DNA from: Trileptium ribeirensis
Lineage: Eukaryota; Nematoda; Enoplea; Enoplida; Thoracostomopsidae
Direction of reading: 5' to 3'
DNA: 64,000 nucleotides
NCBI GenBank assembly: GCA_030248225.1
Contig: JASANE010007225.1
Coordinates: forward strand, 46,494-110,493
The stretch's first letter is position 1; the number at the start of each line of letters is the position of its first letter. The translations under genes were made by a program, and so were the position numbers. The notes under the pieces were generated by a model. That model was not told the origin of the DNA. It searched no databases and worked only from the letters and a program-made list of their open reading frames with translations. Positions 8,501-19,829 of the stretch are shown here, piece by piece.

Positions 8501-11500
8501 GGTGGTAGATGCAGTTTTGTCAGCGGTCAACAGATTTCAATGTATAGGGTGGGGCGTTAGACCAGAGAATCATTCTCTCCGCTGACTCACTAGGGAAAAC
8601 ATGTACGTACCACTGTTTCCTCAAAATTCCATAGTAGATCATAGCTAGTTACCCGTCCCCCTTGCGAGTCTTTTTCCCTATGCCTTTTGGCAAACCCATC
8701 CACTTCCCCCGAATTGCTACACCTCGTGTTCTTTGGAATGTACAAGATAAGGTCTAGTTCCAGTTCATGTGATTAGATAAAACTTGCTAGTCGAAGTTCT
8801 TCTGATTCTCCATGGTCATAGGTAGATTTTAAATATAACATTAGTTGGATACAATAGGTCCGTAATTTACATGATCCTTGAGCTGAGTTAGGTATGGAGA
8901 AATTTCTCTGAGACGACTAAGATTAAATTTTTCTTAGAAACAGGGAGGAATTGGTTAAATCTAGGTATTGTTTCTGGGCTTCTGGTTTACATGTTCGCTT
9001 CAAACTTTGTAGCACAGTAGAAGTCTCAGCGATCATGCTGCGTTTGTGGCCGAGCGAACTTTAAGTGTAAGAAAGAGGATGTAGGCCTTTTGTGGTCTCA
9101 CTAAGACCTCTGGTAGGGTGATAAAATATTATTTTGACATCCTGAGTTAAGTAAATTTCCTGAACTATGTTCGGCATTCGAGCCGTGGCTGGCCTTCGGG
9201 CTATGGTTGGTATCATCAAGAAAAATATTAGGATTTAGATCACTCAAGCCTAAGGGATGTTGGCTGTACAAAAGGCACGTGTGTTTTGTCATGCTTTTCT
9301 CGTTTTCACGTTTTGTTTGGTTTTATTTGGTTTTTATTTTTGCTTTTCGGTTCTGTGTGATAGATATGTATGCATTCATATTAGATATGCGTTATTATAT
9401 GTGGAACGTGGTTCTAGTGAAACCTGAAAAAATTTGACATAGGAGAGTTGCACAAGTCTGCGTCATAGCTAGGTAGCTTGAGTCAAAAGCGTTGCTGTAG
9501 AAAAGGGCTGACCGATTAGCAGGCTTTACGCTTGTTCTCTTCCTTCACAAAACGCGGCTTTATGCAGTGATTAAATATGGCGTTACACACACGAGTGATC
9601 CATTGTAAAGGAATGTAGCATTAAGCAAGTGCTACGAAGAGCTTGGCGCTAATCGGATACTTCCGGATATCGTAGGTTCCAGGTGATCCCGTAGTCCGCT
9701 AACCACAATAGGTGGCTTCTTGGCAAAAGAACAAGCAAAAACGAAACAATCAAACAATCATTTCTCAGCGATTCAATTACTTAACATAACTGAATTAAGG
9801 AAATTCCACTTTTCGGACTTTAAGCCGTTGGCTCTAAAAATTGAGCGCGCTTTGTCGTTTCTATCAATGTGATACCAGAATACTTCTATAACCAGTATTA
9901 TTACGTATTGTCCTTTTTATGCCCCATTTAGCTTGCATTGTACATATACTTGAATAAAAATCTAGAAAATCAACCATTGTGTGCCTTGTTATTTATTTTG
10001 GCATAATCATATGTTTCTCGATTTGTCCACTCGGACCAGTCAGCCCTATGCGCTGCGGCCTGCGGATAAAATATCCCAAGCACCAACGTGTATGGCTTAC
10101 TACCATTGGTAACCTAACACAATAACAGAGCGATAGCGACATGAGTTCACGAAACCAATAATAGAAACCGCTCACGCAAACGGTATACACAAATAACGAT
10201 TAAAATTTACTAGGTAGGCTCCATCATTTTCAAGCAATTAACTACGGATAATAAATCGTTAGTCACAGCGTCCGACATTAAATTTCTAGGAACTGTCGGA
10301 ACTCTGTGGTGGTCACTTTGGCTACAACCAGCGGGTAGGGTAAGAACCTTAATATCTCGGAGCCGAATCAAAATTTATACACAAGTCCGACTGACACTAA
10401 TTTATTCCTTAACGATGTTGAATTACACAACTTCCAATTGAGATTAAGATAGGGAATATTGGTTAGGCACTATGATGAGGTGTCAGTCCCAGCCTCCCTT
10501 TGAGACCTCAGCAATCATACCACATACTATACATGTGCGCAACCAATCGGGCGGGGTCCGAACACACCTCATAAAGCGCATCTGTGGCCTGTTAAGCTTC
10601 ATAGCTTCTTGGGTGTGACGGATAAAAGTAGCAAAATCGATAAATTTAGGGTCCACCCTTGAGGCCATGATAGCCGGGTGGTATGGGCATGGTATTAGGA
10701 AGCTGCGTACCGTTATTAGAATAAATCTGTAATAACTTGAGATCTGCTTATGAGTGTCGGCTAAATGACAACACAAACACAAATGTGACACGTTAACACA
10801 TGTTACAAACACATATATAATCCTAAAAGCAATATCAGGGATGACGCCCTGAAACTAGCTCAGCTATCGTAAACCCAGTGCCCTGTGTCGAATTTTTGAT
10901 GCGGTCTAATCGTGTTTTACAAAAAAAGTCACAGCAATTTACAACTGCAACACCGCGTAAGAGAAAAGTTCACTGCAGCATATGCTATATTTTTGTAGTA
11001 CGTGTACTGATTGTGTTTTCCGAGGTTATTTGAAACTTTCACACTTTATGTCTATACAGGGACGTCACCACCGGGAAAAGCACAAGGGAGGCCGAGTATC
11101 AATTGCCCCTCCCCAAATATTTTTGTAAAATGTTTCACTGATTGGCTTGAAAAAATTTTGCAAGCGCGCCATTCCTGGAGTAAAAATCGCGCGCCCAAGA
11201 CTATTATTGCAAAAAATTTTCCTCGCATTTGCAAATTTGCACCACTTATTAACAAATATATCACCAGTTTTGCCTGTTTTTCATAATTTTCCGCTCGCTG
11301 CCAACGGGGAGGGGGTGCACGATTGAGACCGCGTAATTTGTTATGTACCATGTATAAGGATACCATAAATACCACTGCGCAAATCACATGTTGGTCGTCG
11401 CTTTCGCAGTGCGTTTTACGACAACATTTGAGACTAAAACCTGGGCCTATTCTTAACTGCTAATAATACTTTACTTAAAATGTGTTAATTCTGGTGAAGA

Positions 11501-11740
11501 TTGTCGTTCATTGCTCTAGTAACTGCAGTCATAAAGACGTACCATACATAGACAATATCTGAATACATTGTCATAGCCAGGCGGGTGTGACAACAGCATG
11601 TTATTTGTTCACCGTTTTCAAATGGATAAGCCAAAGCGAAGTAGGTCATGTCGGCGATACCGTTTGATAAAATAATTACCCTAGGAAAAGTGTTCTATAT
11701 CACATTCTTTCTTTCATAAAGTGATACAATTGTCATACCG
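5567..11740. other. Long stretch without a supportable gene or clear repeat
   Basis: I read this stretch on both strands and found no recognisable protein, tRNA or array. Slightly richer patches (about 7190-7330, 7930-8130, 9030-9230, 10490-10720) could be old retroelement relics, because their local GC is above background. The longest open frame (10483-10812, minus, 109 codons) has no family signature. Confidence 0.35.
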
Positions 11741-11749
11741 GCCACTCAG

Positions 11750-11860
11750 GAGGGTCGCGGTAAACGAGCCTGTTGGGTGCTTGGAGATGCGTTGTTATTC
11801 GCTCGCCTTGCGATGTTCCTTAATAACGGGAAACAGCTGCGGCAAAATTGTATTAAAACA
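11750..11860 (+). mobile_element. Eroded fragment of the TTAA/tRNA-like MITE family
   Basis: GCGTTGTTATTCGCTCGCCT near 11790, followed by TGCGATGTTCCTTAATAA and AACAGCTGCGG, matches the middle of the elements at 3464 and 3760 (GCATTGTTATTCGCTCGCAT, GTGAGGTTCATTAAGGAA). The ends and both pol III boxes are lost. Confidence 0.55.
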
Positions 11861-12975
11861 TGTGTATGCCAAATAGGCGTTGATTTCAAAGGAAAAGGTT
11901 AAAGTAAAGTTCGCACTTGTGCTGTTTTGCTTCAATGACCACTTCTAGGACTGGACAGTAAAAAACTACTACTTTTTTAAAATTTAATTGTAGTTCAGTT
12001 GCGGGAAAATGTACAAAATAAAATAATGGTTGGAATGTTTTAAATTGGGATATGTAAAGTTCGTTCAAAATCATATTGGTTCGTACTGTTTATTTATTGT
12101 ATACCTAATATTTTATTAAAATCGCTATGCATTGATGTTTCAAAAAATAGACGGAAAGATTTCCTCAACATCGGAATCTTTATTTTGGTGTGTTATTATT
12201 TAGTTAGAACTCACCAAACATGCAAAAAACAGCTCGGGTAATTCCACCACTGACTAGAAACACGCATGTGTTTGCGAAATAGGTGCGCTTAAATTTTTAA
12301 AATACTGCCAAGTTTTTTTGGCCGGACGGCAAGTGCGCGCCAAAGGAGGTCGTGATGGCGAAGATCCACCTTAGGTTGTACTTTGGGGGTTCTGTTGGTG
12401 ATCTTGGTAAAAAAACTTTCTACTATTTAACGAAACTTAACGAAAGCTAAAGATTAACGAGACTTATCTTAAAAACGCATCGGTGTCGGCCGCACGGTAC
12501 GGTATGCTAGATACTGTCAGGTGCGCACAAGTTCCAGTTACGTGAACATTATGATGTGAATCTCACATCAATCTGCACGTTCAATGTAATGCATTGAGCG
12601 CGCCATTAAAAACCCTATTCGGGTATAATAGTAGCTAAATAAATGACCATCATTTAAAATTAAACGAACTGTCTCAGCCGTTGAAAGAAGCACAATGCCG
12701 CCGATGAGTCAAGCATTGTCTGACGCGTGTCAACGCATTTTTTGTTGTCTCTGGTTTCCGTTCAGTGACATTGAACCGACTATTTTGTCTATTACTGTAC
12801 TTATTAGCAGCTTCAATTCTCGTTAATGTCGACAACGCCGGTAAAATTGATGTTTAACCAAAAAATGGGCTTATATATAATAATATAGGATAGCTTCAAA
12901 TAAAACGCTCTTAATTTAGTCTGTTCATGATGATAATTGATACGCCTCGACATAGTGCTCAATGTATAATAAAAT
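11861..12975. other. No recognisable feature
   Basis: AT-rich non-coding sequence. No repeat unit or protein similarity was recognised. Confidence 0.4.
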
Positions 12976-12979
12976 CTTG

Positions 12980-13155
12980 CCCAAGTAACCGTGACGGATG
13001 TTATGTTATAACGTCAAAACGAGCAAATGTTAATACGGGTGGTCCGGGGGCTTACTGTATTGCTCATATAAGGACATAAGTCACGCTAAAGATTAGACTT
13101 GGTTTCGAAAGAGACATGGCATGCTTTGCACTTCACCTCTCGAGTTGCTCTGGCC
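12980..13155 (+). mobile_element. Diverged member of the GTTATAACGTTAG MITE family
   Basis: The left end CCCAAGTAACC followed by GATGTTATGTTATAACGTCA, the interior GCTCATATAAGGACATAA and the right part GACATGGCATGCTTTGCACTTC all align with the better copies at 17380, 43021 and 50251. The right end is weakly complementary to the left. The element has no coding capacity. Confidence 0.6.
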
Positions 13156-13380
13156 CAAAATTATTATATGTCTACTTCTGAACTATGTCCGGCATTTTAA
13201 TCAATCTATCTAAATATATTGTATATCTGTATTTATTCGATTAGGTAGGAAATAAGTTTATAATTTCCACTCAGACACGTCTCTCTAGACTTACTTTTCA
13301 TAATCTTGGAACCTTGATCTTTTATGAAAAGACTATTGCTATATTATTGTTTCGATTCTCACATTTACATATCAAGTAAT

Positions 13381-13526
13381 AGTTGTAGCACAGCCATCGT
13401 GTGTTAAGAGATTTGTACGCACGGTTGTAACGAGTTCAGTCGAGTGCGTCAGCACGAGTTCGAACGAGTTAAACAACACCACCGTTCGTACAAATCATTT
13501 GACGCAGGCCCGGGTGTGGTACAACT
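13381..13526. mobile_element. 146-bp foldback element
   Basis: The left arm AGTTGTAGCACAGCC, then GATTTGTACGCACGGTTGT, pairs with the right arm. The right arm's complement reads AGTTGTACCACACCC, then GATTTGTACGAACGGTGGT. The arms are about 50 bp each, with a loop containing CGAGTTCAGTCGAGTGC. The shape fits a short MITE. No certain target duplication is seen. Confidence 0.6.
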
Positions 13527-13529
13527 GAC

Positions 13530-14560
13530 TTGTCATACACCTAATTTAGCTAAACGTGCGTAAAATCATTTTGGTGTACGGCTTTAACTATATAAGCTGC
13601 GTTACAACAGTGTTTAAAACTCAGCAATATTTGTCATACTGTTAGTATCTGAATCTGCGAGATCTTTCAGTGTAGTAAAAATAAAAAATTTAGATAAATC
13701 TGTTACCAGAATAACTGTGTACTTAAAATGTATATACATACAGTTTTCACATATTTGGTTGGTAACTACCCGCTCTACTTTGCAAGGAAAATAATTTTTC
13801 TTCTGTAAAAATAATGTTTCTCAGAATTTAGCTGTTTAGGCGGTTAGCTCTGAATTGTTTAATGTTAGCTGTGCCTCTGAATTCTTTAATGTTAGCTAGG
13901 ATTAGGTTTTAGAATTTTCAGAACATTTTGCAACTTGCATTAGGTAATTTTTCTATACCGATTTTTTTAACTAATACACCATCCAAACTATCCTTAGATG
14001 ACAAATGTTTGGTTCCTATGTATCAGTATATGAATATATAAACATGTTTCATATAACGATAGTTCTGAGATTTTTTAGTTCAAATGCTGAAAATATTACT
14101 GCTTCGAATTGTAAAAGTAGAGTCATGCTATGCCTTTTGGCACCTCTATTTTGCAACTTGACTTTCAACATTCAAGATTGCTTAGTAATTTCCGTGAGCA
14201 CATGGAATTGCTATATAATTACTGCTATCAGCTGTACCAGTTTGGCTAAAATAATTAAGCACCTAAATTGAGCATTTGTTGGAATTGCATGCTCCTGTGC
14301 TTCAATCCATGATATTAATCATGCATTATGTATGTGATCATTAATTGTCGCATTTTTATACAGACACCTGCTGGGCCGTGAGACGGCTGAATCAGCATCA
14401 ACCCCGCGATATGATTGTATCTGTTGACTGACAGGCTGCACTGCTTTCGCATTGCTGGCCGATACACGATGTAGTAAATCATGTTTCAGCCTGAAGTACG
14501 TATTATCTTAGGCGTATATATACTGTGAATAGTGTTTTGTGGTATGTAGCAGATGTTAAT
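13530..14560. other. No recognisable feature
   Basis: AT-rich. A local doublet of GTTAGCT and GAATT-TTTAATGTTAGCT near 13840-13900 is the only structure seen. The open frame at 14005-14271 resembles nothing known. Confidence 0.35.
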
Positions 14561-14569
14561 GGGGAAAGA

Positions 14570-15440
14570 CTCGATTAGCATCGTAACACGGAGTAACCAA
14601 TACATTTAATCATCTTGAAGAATTTATGATTTCAGTGGAAAACTACGTTATGGTAACCCTGATATGCCGCAAATGCCGTTGTATAAATTTTTAATTATCG
14701 TTGCTCTCCAGAGTGACTTCAGCGGTAACCTACCATAAGTTAATCGTGACATATCCCAAATGCCGATGAATTATTATCGTAGCGTGTAAAAACCAATGCT
14801 TTTACAGTTCCCGAAGAATCTGTGATAGTAGTCCAGAATAACCATTGCTGTTAAAGATCCTAAAAAATCGTCTACGACTTCAGTTGTAAACTAGGCTATG
14901 TTAAACCCTGATATAATTCCGATGTCAATGCCGATGAATAAGCTTGCAATTATCGTCGCTATTCAGAAGATCCAATTCTTTTATGCATGCTGAACAGTCC
15001 GCGACCTTAGTGGTAAACTACGCTATATTGGACCCTGGCATATCGCGAATACCGAAGAATAAACGGTAATAATTACCGTAATCTAAAATAGTCAATACTT
15101 TTAAGTTTCTGACAAATGTTTAGCTTCAACGGTAAACAACGCTATGTTAAACTCTGATATATCGGAAATTCTGGTGAATAATTAAGCAATTATCATGTAT
15201 GGTATCCCGAATAACCAATACTTTCAAGTATCCTGAACAATGTACGACTTCAGTGGGAAACTACACTATGTTCAAAGCGGATATAGCGCAAATGCGATTA
15301 ATAAATCTGCAAAAATTGTTATCAAATACAAATGTCATCATTTGTACTATTCAGAAGGGTACATTTACCGGCATTGAATACTCAGAGCTATTTGGTATCC
15401 AGTAGAGCTGATGATTTTTGCCATAAGCTACGGGATGCTA
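14570..15440 (+). repeat. Diverged tandem array, monomer about 122 bp
   Basis: CTTCAGTGGTAAACTACGCT-like words recur near 14632, 14718, 14878, 15005, 15124 and 15247. Most are followed by GTTAAACCCTGATATATCGC, a run like AATGCCGATGAATAA and then CCAGAATAACCAATACTTTT. Typical spacing is 119-127 bp. One unit is shortened (86 bp) and one lengthened (160 bp). The copies are clearly diverged, so this is an old satellite fragment rather than a young one. Confidence 0.8.
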
Positions 15441-15544
15441 ATTCTGACATATCGCTGTAATATTATCACTGTAAGTCGTTATAACTCAATACTCGTAAGC
15501 ACCCTCATGAATTAATGCAAAATGCTGAAGTAATGTATATCGTA

Positions 15545-15625
15545 AGACCAGCCGGGTTCGAACTCGGACCTCTTGCTTGGAAATCTATCGTGATAGCATT
15601 TAGTATATTGCACCAGTAGGATAAT
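15545..15625 (-). repeat. tRNA-like SINE or tRNA pseudogene relic
   Basis: On the minus strand GAGTTCGAACCCGG (15566-15553) is a good B-box/T-arm. It is preceded by GCAAGAGGTCC, like a variable loop, and by AGATTTCC, like an anticodon arm. The D-arm/A-box region is not convincing and no acceptor stem pairs. It is therefore a relic of a tRNA-derived element rather than a functional tRNA. Confidence 0.45.
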
Positions 15626-15683
15626 AACTAACCAGTAATCCCTTTAGCAAATAAATAATTCTATTATTCTTTAAGGGTAACAA

Positions 15684-15779
15684 CCAGAGATGGAACTGGG
15701 TCACTGTGTCATGACCCAGTAACCAAGTAACCCGTGGAAGGTGTGACCCAGTGATTCAGTGGCCCAGTTCCATATCTGG
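15684..15779. mobile_element. 96-bp palindromic mini-element
   Basis: The ends CCAGAGATGGAACTGGGTCA and the complement of TGGCCCAGTTCCATATCTGG match at nearly every position, giving a 23-bp terminal stem (CCAGAGATGG to CACTG). Inside, the TGGGTCA/TGACCCA half-sites repeat and pair again. The flanks TAACAA and AAACAA may be a decayed target duplication. It is a minimal MITE or a deleted derivative of one. Confidence 0.65.
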
Positions 15780-16275
15780 AAACAACAGCCAATTTGGTGT
15801 CAAAGTCTCAAAGGTATTACAGCTTTTAAAATAACCCATATAGATACTGCGTATTTGGCATAAAATTTGATAGTGTATGCACACGATCTTAACATTCCTA
15901 ACATGGGCGAAACTAGTGAATAGATGACCAAAAGCAATACTCAATACCTTGTACCACTACGCAACAGGCACAATTAACTCGCGTTATACGTATAGTGTGC
16001 ACTGTTGCGTGCTGGAGTATGAGATTAATCTTACACACAGAAGAAAATTAACTATTTTATGCGTATAACAAGAAAATTGAAAATCCATCGTTCTGGTCAT
16101 AAGTTTATTGTCTGTCATAAACGAACCAAAAATTCTTTTCACGGTTAACCGCTCCTACCACAAATTCCGTTTACCTTGTTCCATGCGTCTCATAAAATAC
16201 CAATCTCACGAAGAAGTGGATAGTACAGAATAATTATGATTAACGCCTTAAATACATATAAGATAATTGTTAGGG
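15780..16275. other. No recognisable feature
   Basis: Non-coding spacer between two short TIR elements. Confidence 0.4.
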
Positions 16276-16276
16276 A

Positions 16277-16549
16277 GTGTTCGCATTGCGTCCGATCCGT
16301 TACTAATTGGACGCGTGTTTTATATAGAGTGTGCACACTTTACCCGATCCGAACCGATCCGGAACAGGATGCACAATTTTTTCGGACCGAATCTGATGAA
16401 GTAGTACGAAAAATAAGTACATATGCATACCCATGAATACGGTAGGCATGGAATTTAGTCGTTTTGGATCCTATCGGGTCGGATGCAATGTGAACAGATT
16501 TCGGATCAAATCGGATCGGATCAAATTGGATAGGATGCAATGTGAACAC
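16277..16549 (+). mobile_element. GATCCGATCC-rich MITE, copy 1 (273 bp)
   Basis: The left end GTGTTCGCATTGCGTCCGAT pairs with the right end, whose complement reads GTGTTCACATTGCATCCTAT. The interior is full of CGGATCGGAT and CCGATCCGAACC words. The middle (ACCGAATCTGATGA, CATATGCATAC) aligns in reverse with the element at 35790 and with relics near 59470 and 61240. The element has no coding capacity. The superfamily is unassigned because no target duplication is clear. Confidence 0.7.
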
Positions 16550-17075
16550 CGCCTTATAGTCTCGCGCATGCAGTTCTAATCGTTCGTCAAGTTCTCAACC
16601 AAGCGAAAATATACCAAAATGGAACTGTGATTCTAGCGAGGTTATAACTCAAACGTAAGATTATACAAGTCTGTACTAAACCTAATTTGAAGAAACGTTG
16701 TTGGAACTAACTTTATAAACTGACACAATTTCTGTTTAACATTGAGTCAGTTGCAGCGGCAGTAGATTTTTTCGCATTATTGGAGACATCGTTGTGTTGT
16801 TGCTTATTTGCAACATTAAAACTCGTGTTTTCAACAAACCTTTGACAGATACAGAGCAGGGTTTCATATAGAATTTTGGAAATTTTATTAATACGTGAGA
16901 TAAAATGCTGGAAAAAACAGAAAAATAAGTTACTACATCATAGCATTACTCAAGGAGCAGCTATATATTTGTTCATTATGCAATGGTACATGTTAATTGC
17001 AGAAGTGTTTGACATACTAAAGTAGAGATACTGCAGCAGAGGTGGCTTTCGTTATTCGGCACAAATGTTGTATGA
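16550..17075. other. No recognisable feature
   Basis: AT-rich spacer with no array or coding signal. Confidence 0.4.
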
Positions 17076-17083
17076 TTAGTTTC

Positions 17084-17897
17084 GGGTCTTTTCTTTTAGC
17101 CCCCCCAGCCAGAATTTGGTCAATTTTGAAGATACAGAGCTGATTTTGGTATCAATAGATTCAGCTCGATAAGGCGGTTCAGAAAATGCCCATTTTTGCT
17201 CATTTTACCAACATCCCTGAAAAAAATTTTTTTTTCGATTTTTTTGAGGTCCCAATGGTCCCCCCTCGGGAACTCAAAAATTTTTTCTTCAGAATATGGT
17301 CATTCGAATCGGCTTGATGAGAGAAATCTACTGGTGTGCATTTTATTGAAATCTACGCCACCGTTAGAAAGTTATGATTGACCCAAGTAACCCTGAGGGG
17401 CTACGTTATAACGTTAGAAAAAAGAACAGCTTAGAGCGGGGGTTCGGGGGCGGCAGCCCCCTACTTAGGCTTAGGCTTAGTATATCGAGATCTTAGATTA
17501 GGGGTCTTAGCTCATATAGGGATCTTAGCTTAGGCTAAGACTAAGGCTTAGGCTTAGTATATCGAGAAAGGCATGGCCTGTATTTTATTTCCGCTCTTCA
17601 GGGTTACTTGGGTCCCTCATAACTTTCTAACGGTGGCGCAGATTTCAACCATTAGATTTCTCTCATCAAACCGATTCGAGTGGTGCCCAACATGACCATA
17701 TTCTGAAGAAAAAAATTTTTGGGTTCTGAAGGTGAACTCAAAAAATCGAAAAAAAAAATTTTCAGGGATGTTGGTAAAATGGGTATTTTCTGAACCGCCT
17801 TATCGAGCTCAATCTATTTATACCAAAATCAGCTATGTATCTTCAAAATTGACCAAATTCGGGCTGGGGGGGGGGGGGGGGCTAAAAGAAAAGACCC
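17084..17897. mobile_element. 814-bp palindromic (foldback) element with 8-bp target duplication
   Basis: Seen: both ends carry GGGTCTTTTCTTTTAGCC as inverted repeats. Outside them the 8-mer TTAGTTTC is perfectly repeated (17076-17083 and 17898-17905). The two arms, 17084-17379 and 17615-17897, are inverted copies along their whole length, with scattered mismatches and a ~13-bp indel near 17335. They include shared words such as GACCAAATTC, CAGGGATGTTGGTAAAATG, TTCTGAAGAA and CCACCGTTAGAAAGTTATGA. A 235-bp element of another family occupies the centre. Known: 8-bp duplications are typical of hAT-superfamily insertions. Inference: a non-autonomous hAT-like foldback. The open frames at 17196-17381 and 17732-17986 are arm shadows. 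Confidence 0.82.
17380..17614 (+). mobile_element. GTTATAACGTTAG MITE at the centre of the foldback
   Basis: The inverted ends are GACCCAAGTAACCCTGA. Inside are GTTATAACGTTAGAAAAA, GGGGGCGGCAGCCCCC (a small hairpin) and two inverted runs of CTTAGGCTTAGGCTTAG. Next comes GCTCATATAGGGATCTTAGC, and then GGCATGG. The same order is found at 12980, 43021 and 50251, none of which has the outer arms. The segment is therefore a separate family. It sits within a few bases of the exact symmetry centre of the outer palindrome. Confidence 0.75.
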
Positions 17898-17905
17898 TTA
17901 GTTTC

Positions 17906-19825
17906 TATATAGCGTTTTGTAACATATATCAGTACATTAAAATTGCACATTTGGTATTTATGTGGGAACTATCAATAATCAACTAATGTGACATGTTTGT
18001 CTTCACAAACAAAAAACTTCAATAAAAGATTACTTTAGACAAATTAATACAAATTATCAATGCAGTTATCGAAGTTGAAAAGTTATATGGGTTACGAACA
18101 AAATTAAAGTGACATCGTGCTCTAAGGGCTTGTCTAAATGCAAAAATACAAACTCAATATATGTTGTTATTTAAGCTTAATTCCATTTTTGCTGTGTAAA
18201 ATCGCGTCATTAAGATGGGGTGAAATCGTAGTTCCTGTAGAGCTGAAAACAGTGTCATGTGTTGTGTGACGTAAACGGAATGATTTATCTTTCATACAAA
18301 ACGTGCGGTCAATGTAACTTTTGAGGGCAGAACTGAAATTCACGCTATTTCGTTCGCGATATACTTGGAAGAAGCCTTAGCCCTACCATAAGCTTCCCAT
18401 TTTATAGAACACTTAGTCTAAGCCTACAAGCCTAAGTGAACTGCAGACGCTCCTGAACCACCTCGGTAAGCTTTTCCCTTAACACCATATAATTTTATCG
18501 CCCGAAACGCTATAATCCATAAACGCGATATGGGCCCACATATATAAACTATATAAATTTAAACTATATAAATCTTTCTCAGTCCTCGTTACATAGCAAA
18601 TCCTAATGCTATGTTACAGTCATTGGTTAAATAGACCTTAATTTTGTGATGTTATATTTCTTTGAAATACACATACTATTGAACAAAATTTATGGACATA
18701 AAAGTAAGCCGCGCTTTATGCCTACACCCGGGCACGCGGATAAACTAGTTTTGTCTGTTGAGAAATAGGGTCGCAGAAAGCACGTTGTTGTATTATTATA
18801 GGTGTTATTGTAAAATATTTTCCTTAGACATTAATAAGAAATCAACTGATTTGTTGTTAAGTTAAAGCATTTAGCAATGTTACCGCTTAACCTTTATTAG
18901 TAGCCAACACAATTCGAATACATATTTTTTATTCGAAAACATTAGCTCCGGACTGACACCATCTTATTTCACAAGCAAATTTCCAAGTTCCAGCTTTTGT
19001 TTGACAATATACTAAAGCTTGCCTGTGTGTAGGTGAACCGTATCAATTCGTAACTATCCGAAAATTGCAGTTTGTCTTATCTTGGTGATCTAACCATGAG
19101 TGCATCACGCATTCAGATTTGATGACTGCCACTAGAAGTCAGACCACCTCCCCTCCTCCCATTGCTTCATTCCTAGCTGTGCGTACACATGTTAGCTTCG
19201 CGATGTAGATGTTGTACCAATTATGTTTCAAATTGGAGACCACACCGCACGCTTTAACAATGAAGTCTAACAGCTGAACGTTCACAATGATAAATTTGTA
19301 TTATATATATTTATTTGAGAAAATTATTTAACGGAGTCATCGGAGCGTAGTGAAGCTTTTACTAAAGGCGCCAGTAGGAAAGTCGTGAAAATGTATTTTT
19401 GTCTATCGCTGTCATTCACAACTCATTTTCGGGTGGATAGATTCCGATAACTATTTTGTTTGATAGAAAAAGTGATGGCGGTGGTGGTGCTTGAACGCGA
19501 ATAGCTCTGGCCCACCTTTCTTGTCAAAATAGCAAAAAAGGTTTTTAAAGATTCTATGACAAGTGAGGCCATATAAGTACGAGTGCCCCGCATGCTATAT
19601 ATCCCGACAGAGATTTCGCATCGAAAAATGAAAACCCCACTTTTGGTCATCGAGAACAGAAAACAGTCAGACTAGATTCAAATCATCGAGATCTAAAACT
19701 GGCGAAACAATATTTTTTATACTGGGCTCAAAAGTGGTTCTTCGAGCCATTGTCAGAAATATTGATTTTTCAAATTTCGGTTTGTTATTGCTTATTTATA
19801 CATTTCAACGAGTTTCTATTAGCTG
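17906..19825. other. No recognisable feature
   Basis: AT-rich non-coding. No coding or repeat signal could be supported on either strand. Confidence 0.35.
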
Positions 19826-19829
19826 ATGT

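Noticed and set aside
9640..9700. GTAGGTTCCAGGTGATCCCG as a tRNA-like T-arm
   Set aside because: The loop is too long for a T-arm and no matching A-box or stems were found.
10483..10812. 109-codon minus-strand open frame
   Set aside because: It has no domain, repeat or motif that I recognise, and lies in featureless DNA. Frames of this length are expected by chance in 64 kb.
17461..17560. CTTAGGCTTAGG runs resembling the TTAGGC telomere repeat
   Set aside because: There are only about three units, flanked by their inverse, and they are found at the same place in several MITE copies. They are part of the element, not telomeric DNA.
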